Shown here: one piece after another, positions 23,087 through 30,790 of the stretch
Numbering within the stretch: position 1 is the stretch's first letter
Layout of the letters: each line of letters opens with the position of its first letter
Assembly: GCF_900155575.1 (NCBI RefSeq)
Contig: NZ_LT706966.1
Location: 1,176,488-1,239,092 of the forward strand
Origin: Actinotignum timonense
Lineage (GTDB): Bacteria; Actinomycetota; Actinomycetes; Actinomycetales; Actinomycetaceae
Direction: 5' to 3'
DNA: 62,605 nucleotides
Made by a program: the position numbers and the translations under genes
Notes under the pieces: model-generated
What the model was told of the DNA's origin: nothing
The model's database searches: none
The model's input: only the letters and a program-made list of their open reading frames with translations

Positions 23087-23941
23087 ATGTCTACATACGG
23101 ATACGGCCGTCACGAACATGGCCAAAATTTTCTCACAGACCACAAGATCATCAACTCCATCGTCGATCTTGTAAAACAAACCTCCGGCCCCATCATTGAG
23201 ATCGGGCCAGGAAGCGGTGCCCTCACTCACCCGATATCCCACTTGGGGAGGGCAATAACGGCAGTTGAGGTAGACGCAAAACTAGCTGCCAAACTCACAA
23301 AAAAGACCGCCTCGGCGTCGGTCGAAGTGGTCCATGATGATTTCCTCAACTTCCCGTTACCCGCCACTCCCTGCGTCGTTGTGGGAAACATTCCCTTTCA
23401 CCTCACCACTGCCATTCTTCGAAAGTTGTTGCATGCGCCGGCATGGACTGCCGCTGTACTCCTCATGCAGTGGGAAGTCGCTCGCCGCCGGGCCGGGGTA
23501 GGTGCAAGCACGATGATGACAGCTCAGTGGTCCCCATGGTTCACGTTTCACCTTGGTTCCCGAGTACCAAGGTCTGCTTTCCGGCCACAGCCAAACGTTG
23601 ACGGGGGGATCTTAGTGATCCGCCGGGTGGGTGACCCGAAGATCCCGATAGAGCAACGCAAAGCCTTTCAGGCGATGGTGCACACCGTTTTCACCGCCCG
23701 GGGACGCGGGATAGGGGAAATTCTCCGAAGGGCAGGGTTGTTTTCATCACGTTCAGAGACACAATCATGGTTGCGCTCGCGAGGAATCGACCCCGCAACC
23801 CTACCTCCCAGATTGCACACCAGCGACTGGATCGATCTCTTCCAGGTGACTGGTTCCTCTTCACCGCGCCATCGGCCCATTTCACAATCGGGAAGTAGTC
23901 AACGCCCTCCTCAACGGAAAAATCGAGGCCGGCGGCGGTAA
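23087..23941 (+). CDS. erm(X): 23S rRNA (adenine-N6)-dimethyltransferase Erm(X)
   Basis: Dimethylates A2058 of 23S rRNA and gives resistance to macrolides, lincosamides and streptogramin B. The protein begins MSTYGYGRHEHGQNFLTDHK, with the SAM site IIEIGPGSGALT at about residues 36-47, the catalytic motif VVGNIPFHLTTA, and the basic tail PPQRKNRGRRR typical of Erm(X). Length (284 residues) is full. The start at 23087 follows GGAG after the attenuator. Erm(X) is widespread in Corynebacterium, Cutibacterium and Actinomycetaceae, often on transposons; here it lies in the ychF element. Confidence 0.95.
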   Translation: MSTYGYGRHEHGQNFLTDHKIINSIVDLVKQTSGPIIEIGPGSGALTHPISHLGRAITAVEVDAKLAAKLTKKTASASVEVVHDDFLNFPLPATPCVVVGNIPFHLTTAILRKLLHAPAWTAAVLLMQWEVARRRAGVGASTMMTAQWSPWFTFHLGSRVPRSAFRPQPNVDGGILVIRRVGDPKIPIEQRKAFQAMVHTVFTARGRGIGEILRRAGLFSSRSETQSWLRSRGIDPATLPPRLHTSDWIDLFQVTGSSSPRHRPISQSGSSQRPPQRKNRGRRR

Positions 23942-24159
23942 TCCCCCCACCACCAAAACCGAAATCCACCAGTAGTAGTGAACGACCCATGTTCGTCTAC
24001 CGTGAGCCGCGTTATGGCAGTGACGTGTTCTCGTCGGGCACAGTCATAGTTCCCGGCGTTGCCAGCGACAGGGTTCTGCACCCAGCAGCGGGACCGATCA
24101 AAATCACCCGCACGGGGAACGACCCTGCTGGTGGTTTCGATTTTGATGAAAGCGAGGAG
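23942..24159. other. Spacer after erm(X) with no assignable gene
   Basis: A plus-strand frame from the ATG at 23989 to 24165 (58 codons, MFVYREPRYGSDVFSSG) has fair codon bias, but it has no ribosome-binding site, its frame is open upstream into non-homologous sequence, and it overlaps the methyltransferase fragment on the other strand. It may be another gene fragment. No terminator is obvious after erm(X). Confidence 0.3.
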
Positions 24160-24486
24160 ACATAGCCCCTCGCCAACTCCCCGTAGCTGGCGAACAGTAG
24201 CTCCTGGCGCTGGCGCTCGTTGGTGAGTTTGCGTGCCACATCGAAAGCCTTATCGACTTCCCGGTCCAAGTTGTTGTGAGCCTTGAGCAGAATTGGGTCC
24301 ATCGATAACGGGTTGTAGTGCTCCGCGAGTGACCGCTGGGGGTGCCGCTCGCGTGCCCGCAGCACCAACTGTCCAGCGTCGATGATTCGCTGCTGCGCCT
24401 TCTCATCTAGTTCACACAGAGCTGGTCCGCAGTTGTAGCTCCCGATGTACTCCGAAAAACGGAAAAAATAAATAGTGGGGATACAT
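24160..24486 (-). pseudogene. C-terminal fragment of an MmeI-like DNA methyltransferase
   Basis: The minus strand encodes FRFSEYIGSYNC, IIDAGQLVLRARERHPQRSL, AEHYNPLSMDPILLKAHNNL, DREVDKAFDVARK and LTNERQRQELLFASYGELAR. This matches the C-terminal end of large class I SAM-dependent DNA methyltransferases of the MmeI/type IIG kind (pattern VLxAR...SLAxLYDPLxMPxxLxKAHxxLDxAVD). The methyltransferase and nuclease domains are absent, an in-frame TGA stands at about 24487, and no start is visible. It is a remnant of a defence-type gene. Confidence 0.55.
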
Positions 24487-24549
24487 CAACCTTCCACTTT
24501 CCATTCTTCCGGCTCAGAGTATTGAGGGGTCTGGGACCGGGTCCGTAAA

Positions 24550-24645
24550 CCCTTTATGTTTTTCGCGCACAGCGGTTTTTAGCGACGCACCCTATAGGTT
24601 TTCCGCAGAACCTATATGTGTTTCTGTGCACCCCCATATGTTGTC
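24550..24645 (+). repeat. Four degenerate CCCTATATG-type direct repeats near the right end
   Basis: CCCTTTATGTTTTTCGC (24550), CCCTATAGGTTTTCCGC (24589), CCTATATGTGTTTCTGTGC (24611) and CCATATGTTGTCTG (24634) resemble each other, roughly 20-40 bp apart. Ignoring the IS256 insertion, they lie within about 150 bp of attR, where arm-type binding sites or transposon ends might occur. Confidence 0.4.
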
Positions 24646-24664
24646 TGTTTCTAGCGGTATTTCG

Positions 24665-26103
24665 GAGTGTGTCAAGTTGTTTGTGTGTGAGCATTGTTTA
24701 TAAATACTTATTAAACCGGTCAGGGTAGGCCACGGACATCTGGTTAATAGCAGTTTTCCAGCCCTGGACCCGAGCACCCTCAACATAATGGCCTACATCC
24801 ACACTCCCTTTCCTCGATTCCTTCGCAAGCTTGGCAGCCCGCCGATCCTCAATATGACAAATCATCAACCACAACGCCTTGATCGCCGCCTCGTCGTTCG
24901 GGAACTGACGCCGGTTACGCGTAGCCTTACGCAACTGGCTGTTAAACGACTCGATAGCATTCGTCGTGTAAATAACCTTGCGCGCTGCCGGCGGGAAGCC
25001 CAAGAAAGGCGTGAAACGCTCCCACGCGTCCCTCCAGACCTTCACTGATTGGGGATACTTCAACCCAAGGTCACTTACCGCGAACTCTTCTAAAGCACAC
25101 CTAGCGGCTTCCTCGCTTGGTGCCGTATACACGGCACGCAACGCCGCCGATACGGCCTTACGGTCCTGGTAGTTCACCCACCGATTCGCTGCCCGAATCA
25201 AATGCACGATACAGGTCTGTACCATCGAGTCCGGCCAGGTAGCCTCCACCGCTTGAGGTAAGCCTTTCAGACCGTCACAACACACGATAAACACGTCTTT
25301 CACGCCCCGGTTAGCCAGTTGGGCACACACACTCGCCCAGAAAGAAGCGCCTTCCTCACGGGCGATCCACAAGCCCAAAACGTGTTTGACGCCGTCCATG
25401 TTCACGCCGATAGCCATATAGGCACTCTTGCCTACCACGCGTCCTCCATCGCGTACTTTGATCCGGATCGCGTCAAGGAAAATCACGGGATAAAACTCGT
25501 CTAACTGGCGGTTTTGCCAGGTGAGTACTTCGTCAAGGACCGCGTCAGTGATTGCGCTGATCGTCTCCGGGGATACCTCTAGGCGCAGGGAGGTGGCTAG
25601 GTGGTGGTGGATATCGCGTACGCTCATCCCGCCGGCATACAAGCTCACGATCATGTCATCCACGTCTGTCAGGCGCCGCGCGCCTTTAGGGACCATGGTC
25701 GGGCGGAACGTGCCGGCCCTGTCACGGGGAATATCCACGGTGATCATCCCGTAGTTCGTGGCCACGGTTTTCGGGTAGCTACCGTTACGGTAGTTCCCCA
25801 TGCTCTCGGCGCCGGCTTCGGCTTTGGCTTTACGGTCTGAGTGTGCGTAGCCTAAATGGGCATCCATCTCGGCTTGAAGGCCACGCGTGATCGAGGCTTG
25901 GAGCATGCCGCGTACCAGGTCGTTAGCGTTAGTAGTAGACGTGGCTAGCTCGCCGATCAGCTCGGCCATTTGCGGGTTAGCCAGGAGTTTCTTCTCGATG
26001 GCATCGATACGCTGCTTGTCTTCAGGGTCTTGTTTCACGGTAGTCATTCTGGTTTATCTCCTAGGTGGTTTTCACCCTCACACACAAACCATTAGACACT
26101 CTC
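24665..26103 (-). mobile_element. Intact IS256-family insertion sequence
   Basis: Imperfect 27-bp terminal inverted repeats at 24665-24691 and 26077-26103 (22 of 27 identical, sharing GTTTGTGTGTGAG) enclose one full transposase gene. The insertion is flanked on both sides by the 8-bp direct repeat GTATTTCG (24657-24664 and 26104-26111), a target duplication of the size this family makes. The intact duplication and open transposase gene point to a recent insertion into the right end of the element, about 40 bp from attR. Confidence 0.93.
24698..26047 (-). CDS. IS256-family transposase
   Basis: A full-length (449 residues) Mutator-type DDE transposase. Landmarks: NYRNGSYPKTV in the N-terminal part, first Asp in VIFLDAIRIKVRDGG, second Asp in VCCDGLKGLPQAV, the Cys-x2-His segment TCIVHLIRAANRWV, and the catalytic Glu in TTNAIESFNSQLRK. 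The ATG at 26047 follows AGGAG at the proper distance. No frameshift is seen, so it is probably active. Confidence 0.95.
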   Translation of the reverse strand: MTTVKQDPEDKQRIDAIEKKLLANPQMAELIGELATSTTNANDLVRGMLQASITRGLQAEMDAHLGYAHSDRKAKAEAGAESMGNYRNGSYPKTVATNYGMITVDIPRDRAGTFRPTMVPKGARRLTDVDDMIVSLYAGGMSVRDIHHHLATSLRLEVSPETISAITDAVLDEVLTWQNRQLDEFYPVIFLDAIRIKVRDGGRVVGKSAYMAIGVNMDGVKHVLGLWIAREEGASFWASVCAQLANRGVKDVFIVCCDGLKGLPQAVEATWPDSMVQTCIVHLIRAANRWVNYQDRKAVSAALRAVYTAPSEEAARCALEEFAVSDLGLKYPQSVKVWRDAWERFTPFLGFPPAARKVIYTTNAIESFNSQLRKATRNRRQFPNDEAAIKALWLMICHIEDRRAAKLAKESRKGSVDVGHYVEGARVQGWKTAINQMSVAYPDRFNKYL

Positions 26104-26140
26104 GTATTTCGTTGTACTTTGCGCATCGAATAGTTATTTA

Positions 26141-26177
26141 TCGACGACACTCCGTCGAATTCCGTTTTAATGTATAG
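26141..26177 (+). other. attR: attR: displaced original 3' end of ychF
   Basis: GTC GAA TTC CGT TTT AAT GTA TAG at 26154-26177 encodes VEFRFNV-stop, the conserved YchF C-terminus, with no ychF sequence before it. Upstream codons read RRHS and belong to the element. It is therefore the chromosomal end of ychF pushed 17 kb away. The GNAT gene that presumably once followed ychF directly starts 40 bp downstream. Confidence 0.7.
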
Positions 26178-26217
26178 GTAGCTCTTGGTAACGAGCGTGG
26201 GAACGAAGGTTGATACT

Positions 26218-26739
26218 GTGCTGCGCGCGGTGCGTGAGGGCGACGCCGCAGCTATTGTGGCGGCCTTCGCCTCCCATCCCGATATGATCCGGCAGGGCAA
26301 TATCACGGATATGGCCGGTGCTCGCCGCTATATCGCGCAGATCTTGGAAAATCCCGATTCGCAGCTGGCCTGGGTCATCGCCCGGGAAGATAGCGATGAA
26401 CTCATCGGTATGGTTCGTATTCACGCGGATGGTGATGAGAAAAGCGGGTGGTTGTCCTACTGGTTGCACCGCGATTACTGGGGCCGTGGAATCATGTCTA
26501 GAGCGGCGGCAACCGTCGCGGATTGGGCGCTGTGCGAGCGCGGGCTGGAACGCTTGGAACTCGGACACCGGGTGAATAACCCGGCTTCGGGAGGGGTGGC
26601 CCGCGCGGCGGGATTCCTCAAGGAAGGAACCGAACGCGGGAAATTTCTGATTAATGGGTGGCGTATCGATGTTGATTTGTACGGAAGGTTGGCGAGCGAT
26701 CCGCTGCCTCATTACCGCCCCGTTCCGTATCGTGGATAA
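26218..26739 (+). CDS. GNAT-family N-acetyltransferase (RimJ/RimL-like)
   Basis: A 173-residue GNAT protein with the acetyl-CoA loop HRDYWGRGIMSRAAATVADW and the later VNNPASGGVARAAGFLKEG typical of RimJ/RimL-type enzymes that acetylate ribosomal protein N-termini or small amines. The frame is open from a TTG at 26185, but GAAGG at 26205-26209 stands 8 bp before a GTG at 26218, which I choose. The element inserted just upstream and may have separated it from the ychF promoter. Confidence 0.85.
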   Translation: MLRAVREGDAAAIVAAFASHPDMIRQGNITDMAGARRYIAQILENPDSQLAWVIAREDSDELIGMVRIHADGDEKSGWLSYWLHRDYWGRGIMSRAAATVADWALCERGLERLELGHRVNNPASGGVARAAGFLKEGTERGKFLINGWRIDVDLYGRLASDPLPHYRPVPYRG

Positions 26740-26791
26740 CCAGCTCAGAACCTCTTCCCCTAAAAGTGTTTTTCGTTACACTTAAAGAGTT

Positions 26792-27421
26792 ATGGATATC
26801 ACGACACCTGAAGAATTTTCGGTGACAACCACGCGGCTGCGATTGAGGCTGCACCGGCCCGATGATGCGCCGTGGCTGCATAGTATTTACAGCCGTGAAG
26901 ATGTCACCAGATACCTCATGACCGATGCCTGGAATCCCGAACGGGCGGTCAACGAAGCTGCCCAGCGCGCCCAGGCGCGGGATTTGCGCGGCCCGCAGGC
27001 CGCGCTCGCCGTCGTCATCGAACTCGATGCGCAACCCATCGGGGACGTGCGCCTGTGGATGACCGATCCGCAGCACGGCGTCGCGGAGATTGCCACCGTG
27101 CTCCACCCGGATTTCCGCGGTCACGGCTACGCATCGGAGGCTATGCGGGCCATGATTCGCTACGCCTGCACCCGGTGCGGAGTGCATCGCGTTGCTGCAC
27201 AAATGGATGCGCGGGATCGGGTCTGTGAGCTTATGCTCCAGCATGCGGGAATGCGTAAAGAAGCGCATATGCGCCAGGACTTCTGGCTCAAGGGGGAGTG
27301 GACCGACACCATCGTCTACGCGGTGCTCGCCAGTGATCTGCGTGAAGGTGGTGGCGATGCCGAAGCCGAAGCGGAGGGTGTTCGCACCGAGCTAAAAGGG
27401 GAGCACCCCACGTCCGATTGA
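26792..27421 (+). CDS. GNAT-family N-acetyltransferase
   Basis: A 209-residue acetyltransferase: TTRLRLRLHRPDDAPWLHSI at the N-terminus, then IATVLHPDFRGHGYASEAMR, the CoA-binding beta4-alpha3 motif. A charged C-terminal tail of about 30 residues follows the domain. TACACT at 26777-26782 lies 9 bp before the ATG and no Shine-Dalgarno is seen, so a leaderless or near-leaderless message is possible. Substrate unknown; it is a diverged neighbour of the preceding GNAT gene. Confidence 0.85.
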   Translation: MDITTPEEFSVTTTRLRLRLHRPDDAPWLHSIYSREDVTRYLMTDAWNPERAVNEAAQRAQARDLRGPQAALAVVIELDAQPIGDVRLWMTDPQHGVAEIATVLHPDFRGHGYASEAMRAMIRYACTRCGVHRVAAQMDARDRVCELMLQHAGMRKEAHMRQDFWLKGEWTDTIVYAVLASDLREGGGDAEAEAEGVRTELKGEHPTSD

Positions 27422-27479
27422 ATGGTAAATGAGAGATTGGTAATCTGGGTGTCGCTCACCTAAACGAAAGGACACGTTT

Positions 27480-28031
27480 ATGAAGATCGCCATTATTTCC
27501 GGATCAATTCGCGAGGGCCAGGCCACCGAGGGTGTGGCCCGGTACGTCGCCCAGCTCGCAGCCCAGCGGGCGGGGGAGGTCGCTTACGAACTCGTCAATA
27601 TCAAGGATTTCGATATTCCGCTCCTCACCAGCCCCGTGGTTCCGGCTGCGGCCAACGGTCGCTACGATAATCCGGCCATCCAGCGCTGGGCCGATAAAAT
27701 CAGCGAATTCGACGCCTTTATTTTCGTGACCCCGGAATACAACCACGGGGTGCCCGGGGCCTTCAAGAACGCGGTGGACGCGCTGGGCGTTGAATGGATG
27801 AATAAGCCGGTTGCTTTCGTGGGGCACGGCTCCATCGGGGGCGTACGCGCTATCGAGCAATGGCGCCAGATTACGGCTAATTTCAATATGCCAGCTATCC
27901 GTTCCGAAGTGAATTTCATGATGTTTGAGGACTGGACGGACGGCGAATTCACTCCGCTGGAACGCCGTGCGAGTGAGGTGGAAGCCGTGCTGAGCGGCCT
28001 CGAACACCGCACCGCCCAGGTCGCGAAGTAA
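27480..28031 (+). CDS. NADPH-dependent FMN reductase family protein
   Basis: A flavodoxin-fold reductase of 183 residues. The FMN phosphate loop is SGSIREGQATEG near the N-terminus; FVTPEYNHGVPGAFKNAVDA is the family signature that contacts the flavin ring, and VGHGSIGGVRA follows. Such enzymes reduce FMN, quinones, azo compounds or chromate with NAD(P)H. The ATG follows GAAAGGACAC. It is probably co-transcribed with ogt, which starts 11 bp after its stop. Confidence 0.9.
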   Translation: MKIAIISGSIREGQATEGVARYVAQLAAQRAGEVAYELVNIKDFDIPLLTSPVVPAAANGRYDNPAIQRWADKISEFDAFIFVTPEYNHGVPGAFKNAVDALGVEWMNKPVAFVGHGSIGGVRAIEQWRQITANFNMPAIRSEVNFMMFEDWTDGEFTPLERRASEVEAVLSGLEHRTAQVAK

Positions 28032-28042
28032 AGAAACCTCCC

Positions 28043-28579
28043 GTGACACGTGCCTGCGCCGCAGCGGTATGGCGGACGTGCGATTCCCCACTGGGGCAGT
28101 TCGCCGTTGCGGCGCAGGCGCATGCGGTGATCGCGGTGGTGCTTCCCGGGTGCCCGGGCCCGCAGGCGGTTATCGAGATTGAGAATGAGGCCGAGCGGCG
28201 CCGGGCGGAGGAGCTTGCCGCCCGGGCATGTGCCCAGCTCACCGAGTATTTCGCGGGCGAACGCACCCATTTCCGGCTCCCTACCGATCTGCTTCTCACC
28301 CGCGGCCCCTTCGCGGCCCGGGTGCAGCGTGCCCTCGAGGAAATTCCCTACGGGGAGACCCGCTCCTATGGCCAGCTTGCTGCAATGGTGGGCAACCCGC
28401 GGGCGGTTCGTGCGGTGGGATCGGCATGCGCGCGCAATCCGATACCCATTGTGCTGCCCTGTCACCGGGTTCTTGCCGCGCGTGGCGCCCCGGGCGGGTG
28501 CGCGGGTGGGCTTGATATGAAAAAAGCGTTGCTACGGCTAGAAAATTCTGTTGTGGCTGAAACTGGCCTTACGTCCTGA
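28043..28579 (+). CDS. ogt: Methylated-DNA--protein-cysteine methyltransferase
   Basis: Repairs O6-alkylguanine by moving the alkyl group to its own Cys. The active site is IVLPCHRVLA with Cys140. The DNA-binding helix-turn-helix segment GETRSYGQLAAMVGNPRAVR precedes it, and the N-terminal ribonuclease-like domain is present. Length (178 residues) is normal. The start is a GTG 11 bp after the FMN reductase stop with only a weak ribosome-binding site, suggesting translational coupling. Confidence 0.92.
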   Translation: MTRACAAAVWRTCDSPLGQFAVAAQAHAVIAVVLPGCPGPQAVIEIENEAERRRAEELAARACAQLTEYFAGERTHFRLPTDLLLTRGPFAARVQRALEEIPYGETRSYGQLAAMVGNPRAVRAVGSACARNPIPIVLPCHRVLAARGAPGGCAGGLDMKKALLRLENSVVAETGLTS

Positions 28580-28647
28580 CAAGTCTGGTTATGCCAGAAA
28601 AACTCCCGCGCCGGTACAAACTATCGGGTACAAACTATGCCGCTAGC

Positions 28648-29262
28648 TCATGAGCCGAGGAGCGGGAGAACCTCCGCAAGATCAGTGATGCGATAATCAG
28701 CATCCGCCTCCAGCTCAATACCGGGAGTTTCCAGGAGAGCACCGGCCACTCCAACTTTATGTGCGGTCGTGATATCAATCGGCCGATCCCCAATAGCGAG
28801 GGTGCGGGCCGGATCTAGGTGGTGCTTGCTGAGCATATGGGTGAACATCGCCGGGTCGGGTTTGCGTGGGAAACCGTCCTCGGGGCAAACCATATCGGTA
28901 ACTTGGAGTCCCAAGCCCTCCAGGAGGGTGCGGGCGCTCGCGCGATCCCGGTGCGTGACCACCACATTGATCCCGGGAACCGCGGCAAGAACATCACGCA
29001 CATGGGCCATCGCGGGCGGCGGTGTGATTTTCCACGAGTCTTTCAATTCCTGTTCGCGCGCCCGAAACTCGGCTTCCGGAATCCCGAAACGGCGTGAAAG
29101 CTCGGTGATGGCTAGGTTGGTGGAGTGCCGGGTCAGGCGGGCAACTTCCAGGAGGGAAACCTCCTGACCGGAATCAAGAACAACCGCCTGCAAGGTGGCA
29201 TCCACATGCGGATAGGTATCCACCATGGTTCCGCCCATATCCCAAATGATGTTGTGGAACAT
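28648..29262 (-). CDS. HAD-superfamily hydrolase with DxG motif I
   Basis: A 204-residue HAD protein with a helical cap. Motif I is WDMGGTMVDTYP, motif II VVTHRD, motif III the Lys in FPRKPDP, motif IV AIGDRPIDI. The second Asp of motif I (DxD in phosphatases) is Gly, as in a known group of HAD proteins with DLGGTLVD motifs; this may alter or weaken phosphatase activity. It is divergent from the M20 gene. Substrate unknown. Confidence 0.85.
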   Translation of the reverse strand: MFHNIIWDMGGTMVDTYPHVDATLQAVVLDSGQEVSLLEVARLTRHSTNLAITELSRRFGIPEAEFRAREQELKDSWKITPPPAMAHVRDVLAAVPGINVVVTHRDRASARTLLEGLGLQVTDMVCPEDGFPRKPDPAMFTHMLSKHHLDPARTLAIGDRPIDITTAHKVGVAGALLETPGIELEADADYRITDLAEVLPLLGS

Positions 29263-29494
29263 AATCCTCCTCGCCCGGGCGCTGCCGCCGCGTGTACCGG
29301 CACCTTTTGGCTCCGCTTACCGGTACACCTCGCCTGCACACTCCCTCCAGCCTAGCCAGTCACCGCCCCGACCTGCCACGGACGTTCGGCGCGGCTGTCG
29401 ATCCCGGCGCTAAAATAAACGAGGTGAGCGGACGCTTGCGCACTCTGCGCCACGGAGGCGCCCGCACCGCTAGCATCGGATGAGAGGGAACGCC

Positions 29495-30748
29495 GTGCAG
29501 TATCTTCCGGAGGAATTTCGCCTCAGCGCTTCGGACCGGGCCACCATGATCGGTGATTTCCAGTATTTCCACGCCAATCCCGAGCTCTCTTTCCAGGAAG
29601 TGGAGACCTCGCGGGCTCTCCGGGGACGCCTGGAAAACCTCGAACTTTCCGGTGCGATCACCCGTGAGATTATCCCCGTGACCGATACCGGTTTTGCCTG
29701 CGTGCTGCGCAACGGTTCCGGCCCGGTGGTGGGCTATCGCGCTGATATGGACGGCCTGCCCGTTGCCGAACGTACCGGCCTGAGCTATGCCTCGCGGGCC
29801 ACCGGAATTGATGCGTCCGGGAAAAATGTTCCGGTTATGCACGCCTGCGGGCACGATTCCCACATGTCGATCGCGCTCGCCTTGGCCCGGGCCTTTGCGG
29901 CCCATGCGCAGCTGTGGCGCGGTACCATCGTTTTTGTTTTCCAGCCTTCGGAAGAAAACGGTCTGGGGGCACGCGCCCTGGTGGAGGCCGGTCTGTGGGA
30001 GAAAGCTCCGCGCCCGCAGGTCATGTACGGCGGGCACGTGGTGCCACGCCCGGCCGGCTGGGTCAATCTTCATCCGGGTGGAGTGCTGCCCGGCTCGGAC
30101 GGTTTCGAAGTTATTGTGCACGGGGTGGGCGGGCACGGCTCGCAGCCCCATCGCGCCGTCGACCCTATTGTGATTGGTTCGGCCATTGTTACCCGCCTGC
30201 AAACAATCCGTTCCCGCATGACGGATCCGGACCGCAACGCGGTGGTGAGCGTCGGCGTTTTCCAGGCCGGCAGCCAGGACAATATCATTCCGGACACCGC
30301 GCGTCTGTGCATCAATACTCGGTTCCGGGATGAGGAAACCCGCGCAATAATCAATACCGGTATCGAGCGGATTATCCGGGCCGAAGCGCTCGCGGCCGGC
30401 GCCCCCGAACCTCTGATCCGCCAGATCCGCCAGGTAGATGCCACCGTGAACGACGACGCAGCTGTTGCGGCCTTGCGTGAGGTGATCGGTGCGGAACTGG
30501 GGGAGGAGAATGTGGCCAGCGAAACTTTCGGTTTCAGTGAGGATTTTGCGGTCCTCGGGCAGAGCGCCGGTGCGCCTTCGGTATTCTGGCTTTTCGGTGG
30601 TTTTTCGCCCGCGCAGCTCGACCCGGCGCACGGGGAGCCCGCCTCGAATCACTCCCCGGATTTCTACGCGGATCCGGAGCTTGCCCTGGAGCCTGCTTAT
30701 CGGGTAGGTGCCTGCGCCCTCTATTCCCAGGTGCGTGTCGATTCCTGA
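29495..30748 (+). CDS. M20-family amidohydrolase / amidase
   Basis: A zinc-dependent hydrolase of the amino-acid N-acyl amidohydrolase group. Metal ligands and catalytic residues: VMHACGHDSHMS, FQPSEENGLGA, the His in YGGHVVPRPAGW, and HGSQPHRAVDP in the lid domain. About 417 residues, full length. The frame opens at an ATG at 29480, but GAGGGA at 29484-29489 points to the GTG at 29495. Substrates in this group include N-acetyl amino acids, hippurate and peptidoglycan-like amides; none can be chosen from sequence. Confidence 0.88.
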   Translation: MQYLPEEFRLSASDRATMIGDFQYFHANPELSFQEVETSRALRGRLENLELSGAITREIIPVTDTGFACVLRNGSGPVVGYRADMDGLPVAERTGLSYASRATGIDASGKNVPVMHACGHDSHMSIALALARAFAAHAQLWRGTIVFVFQPSEENGLGARALVEAGLWEKAPRPQVMYGGHVVPRPAGWVNLHPGGVLPGSDGFEVIVHGVGGHGSQPHRAVDPIVIGSAIVTRLQTIRSRMTDPDRNAVVSVGVFQAGSQDNIIPDTARLCINTRFRDEETRAIINTGIERIIRAEALAAGAPEPLIRQIRQVDATVNDDAAVAALREVIGAELGEENVASETFGFSEDFAVLGQSAGAPSVFWLFGGFSPAQLDPAHGEPASNHSPDFYADPELALEPAYRVGACALYSQVRVDS

Positions 30749-30790
30749 ACTGCCTCTACGGCAATATCCGGAGGTAGTTTCGGATGCGCG

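Larger units (their letters stand above)
9053..26156 (+). mobile_element. Integrative element of about 17 kb inserted in ychF
   Basis: Bounded by the ychF 3' end and a second copy of its terminal codons. It contains a large serine recombinase, a lactococcin-972-type operon, DUF4192 and SSB genes, a relaxase-like gene, an excisionase-like HTH gene, erm(X), an IS256-family insertion and several gene fragments. There is no type IV secretion, coupling protein or recognisable replication initiator, so it is not self-transmissible as seen. It could be mobilised by a helper or be decayed. Base composition and repeat content differ visibly from the flanks: AT-rich stretches at 21700-22930 and 24470-24710 interrupt the GC-rich chromosome. 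Confidence 0.85.

Noticed and set aside
23989-24165. 58-codon plus-strand frame after erm(X) (MFVYREPRYGSDVFSSG)
   Set aside because: Codon bias is fair, but there is no ribosome-binding site, the frame stays open upstream, and it overlaps the methyltransferase fragment on the other strand. At most a gene fragment.
29424-29483. 19-codon GTG-started leader peptide ending at the M20 gene start
   Set aside because: The overlap at 29480 is suggestive, but the peptide has no feature of a regulatory leader and no associated attenuator was seen.
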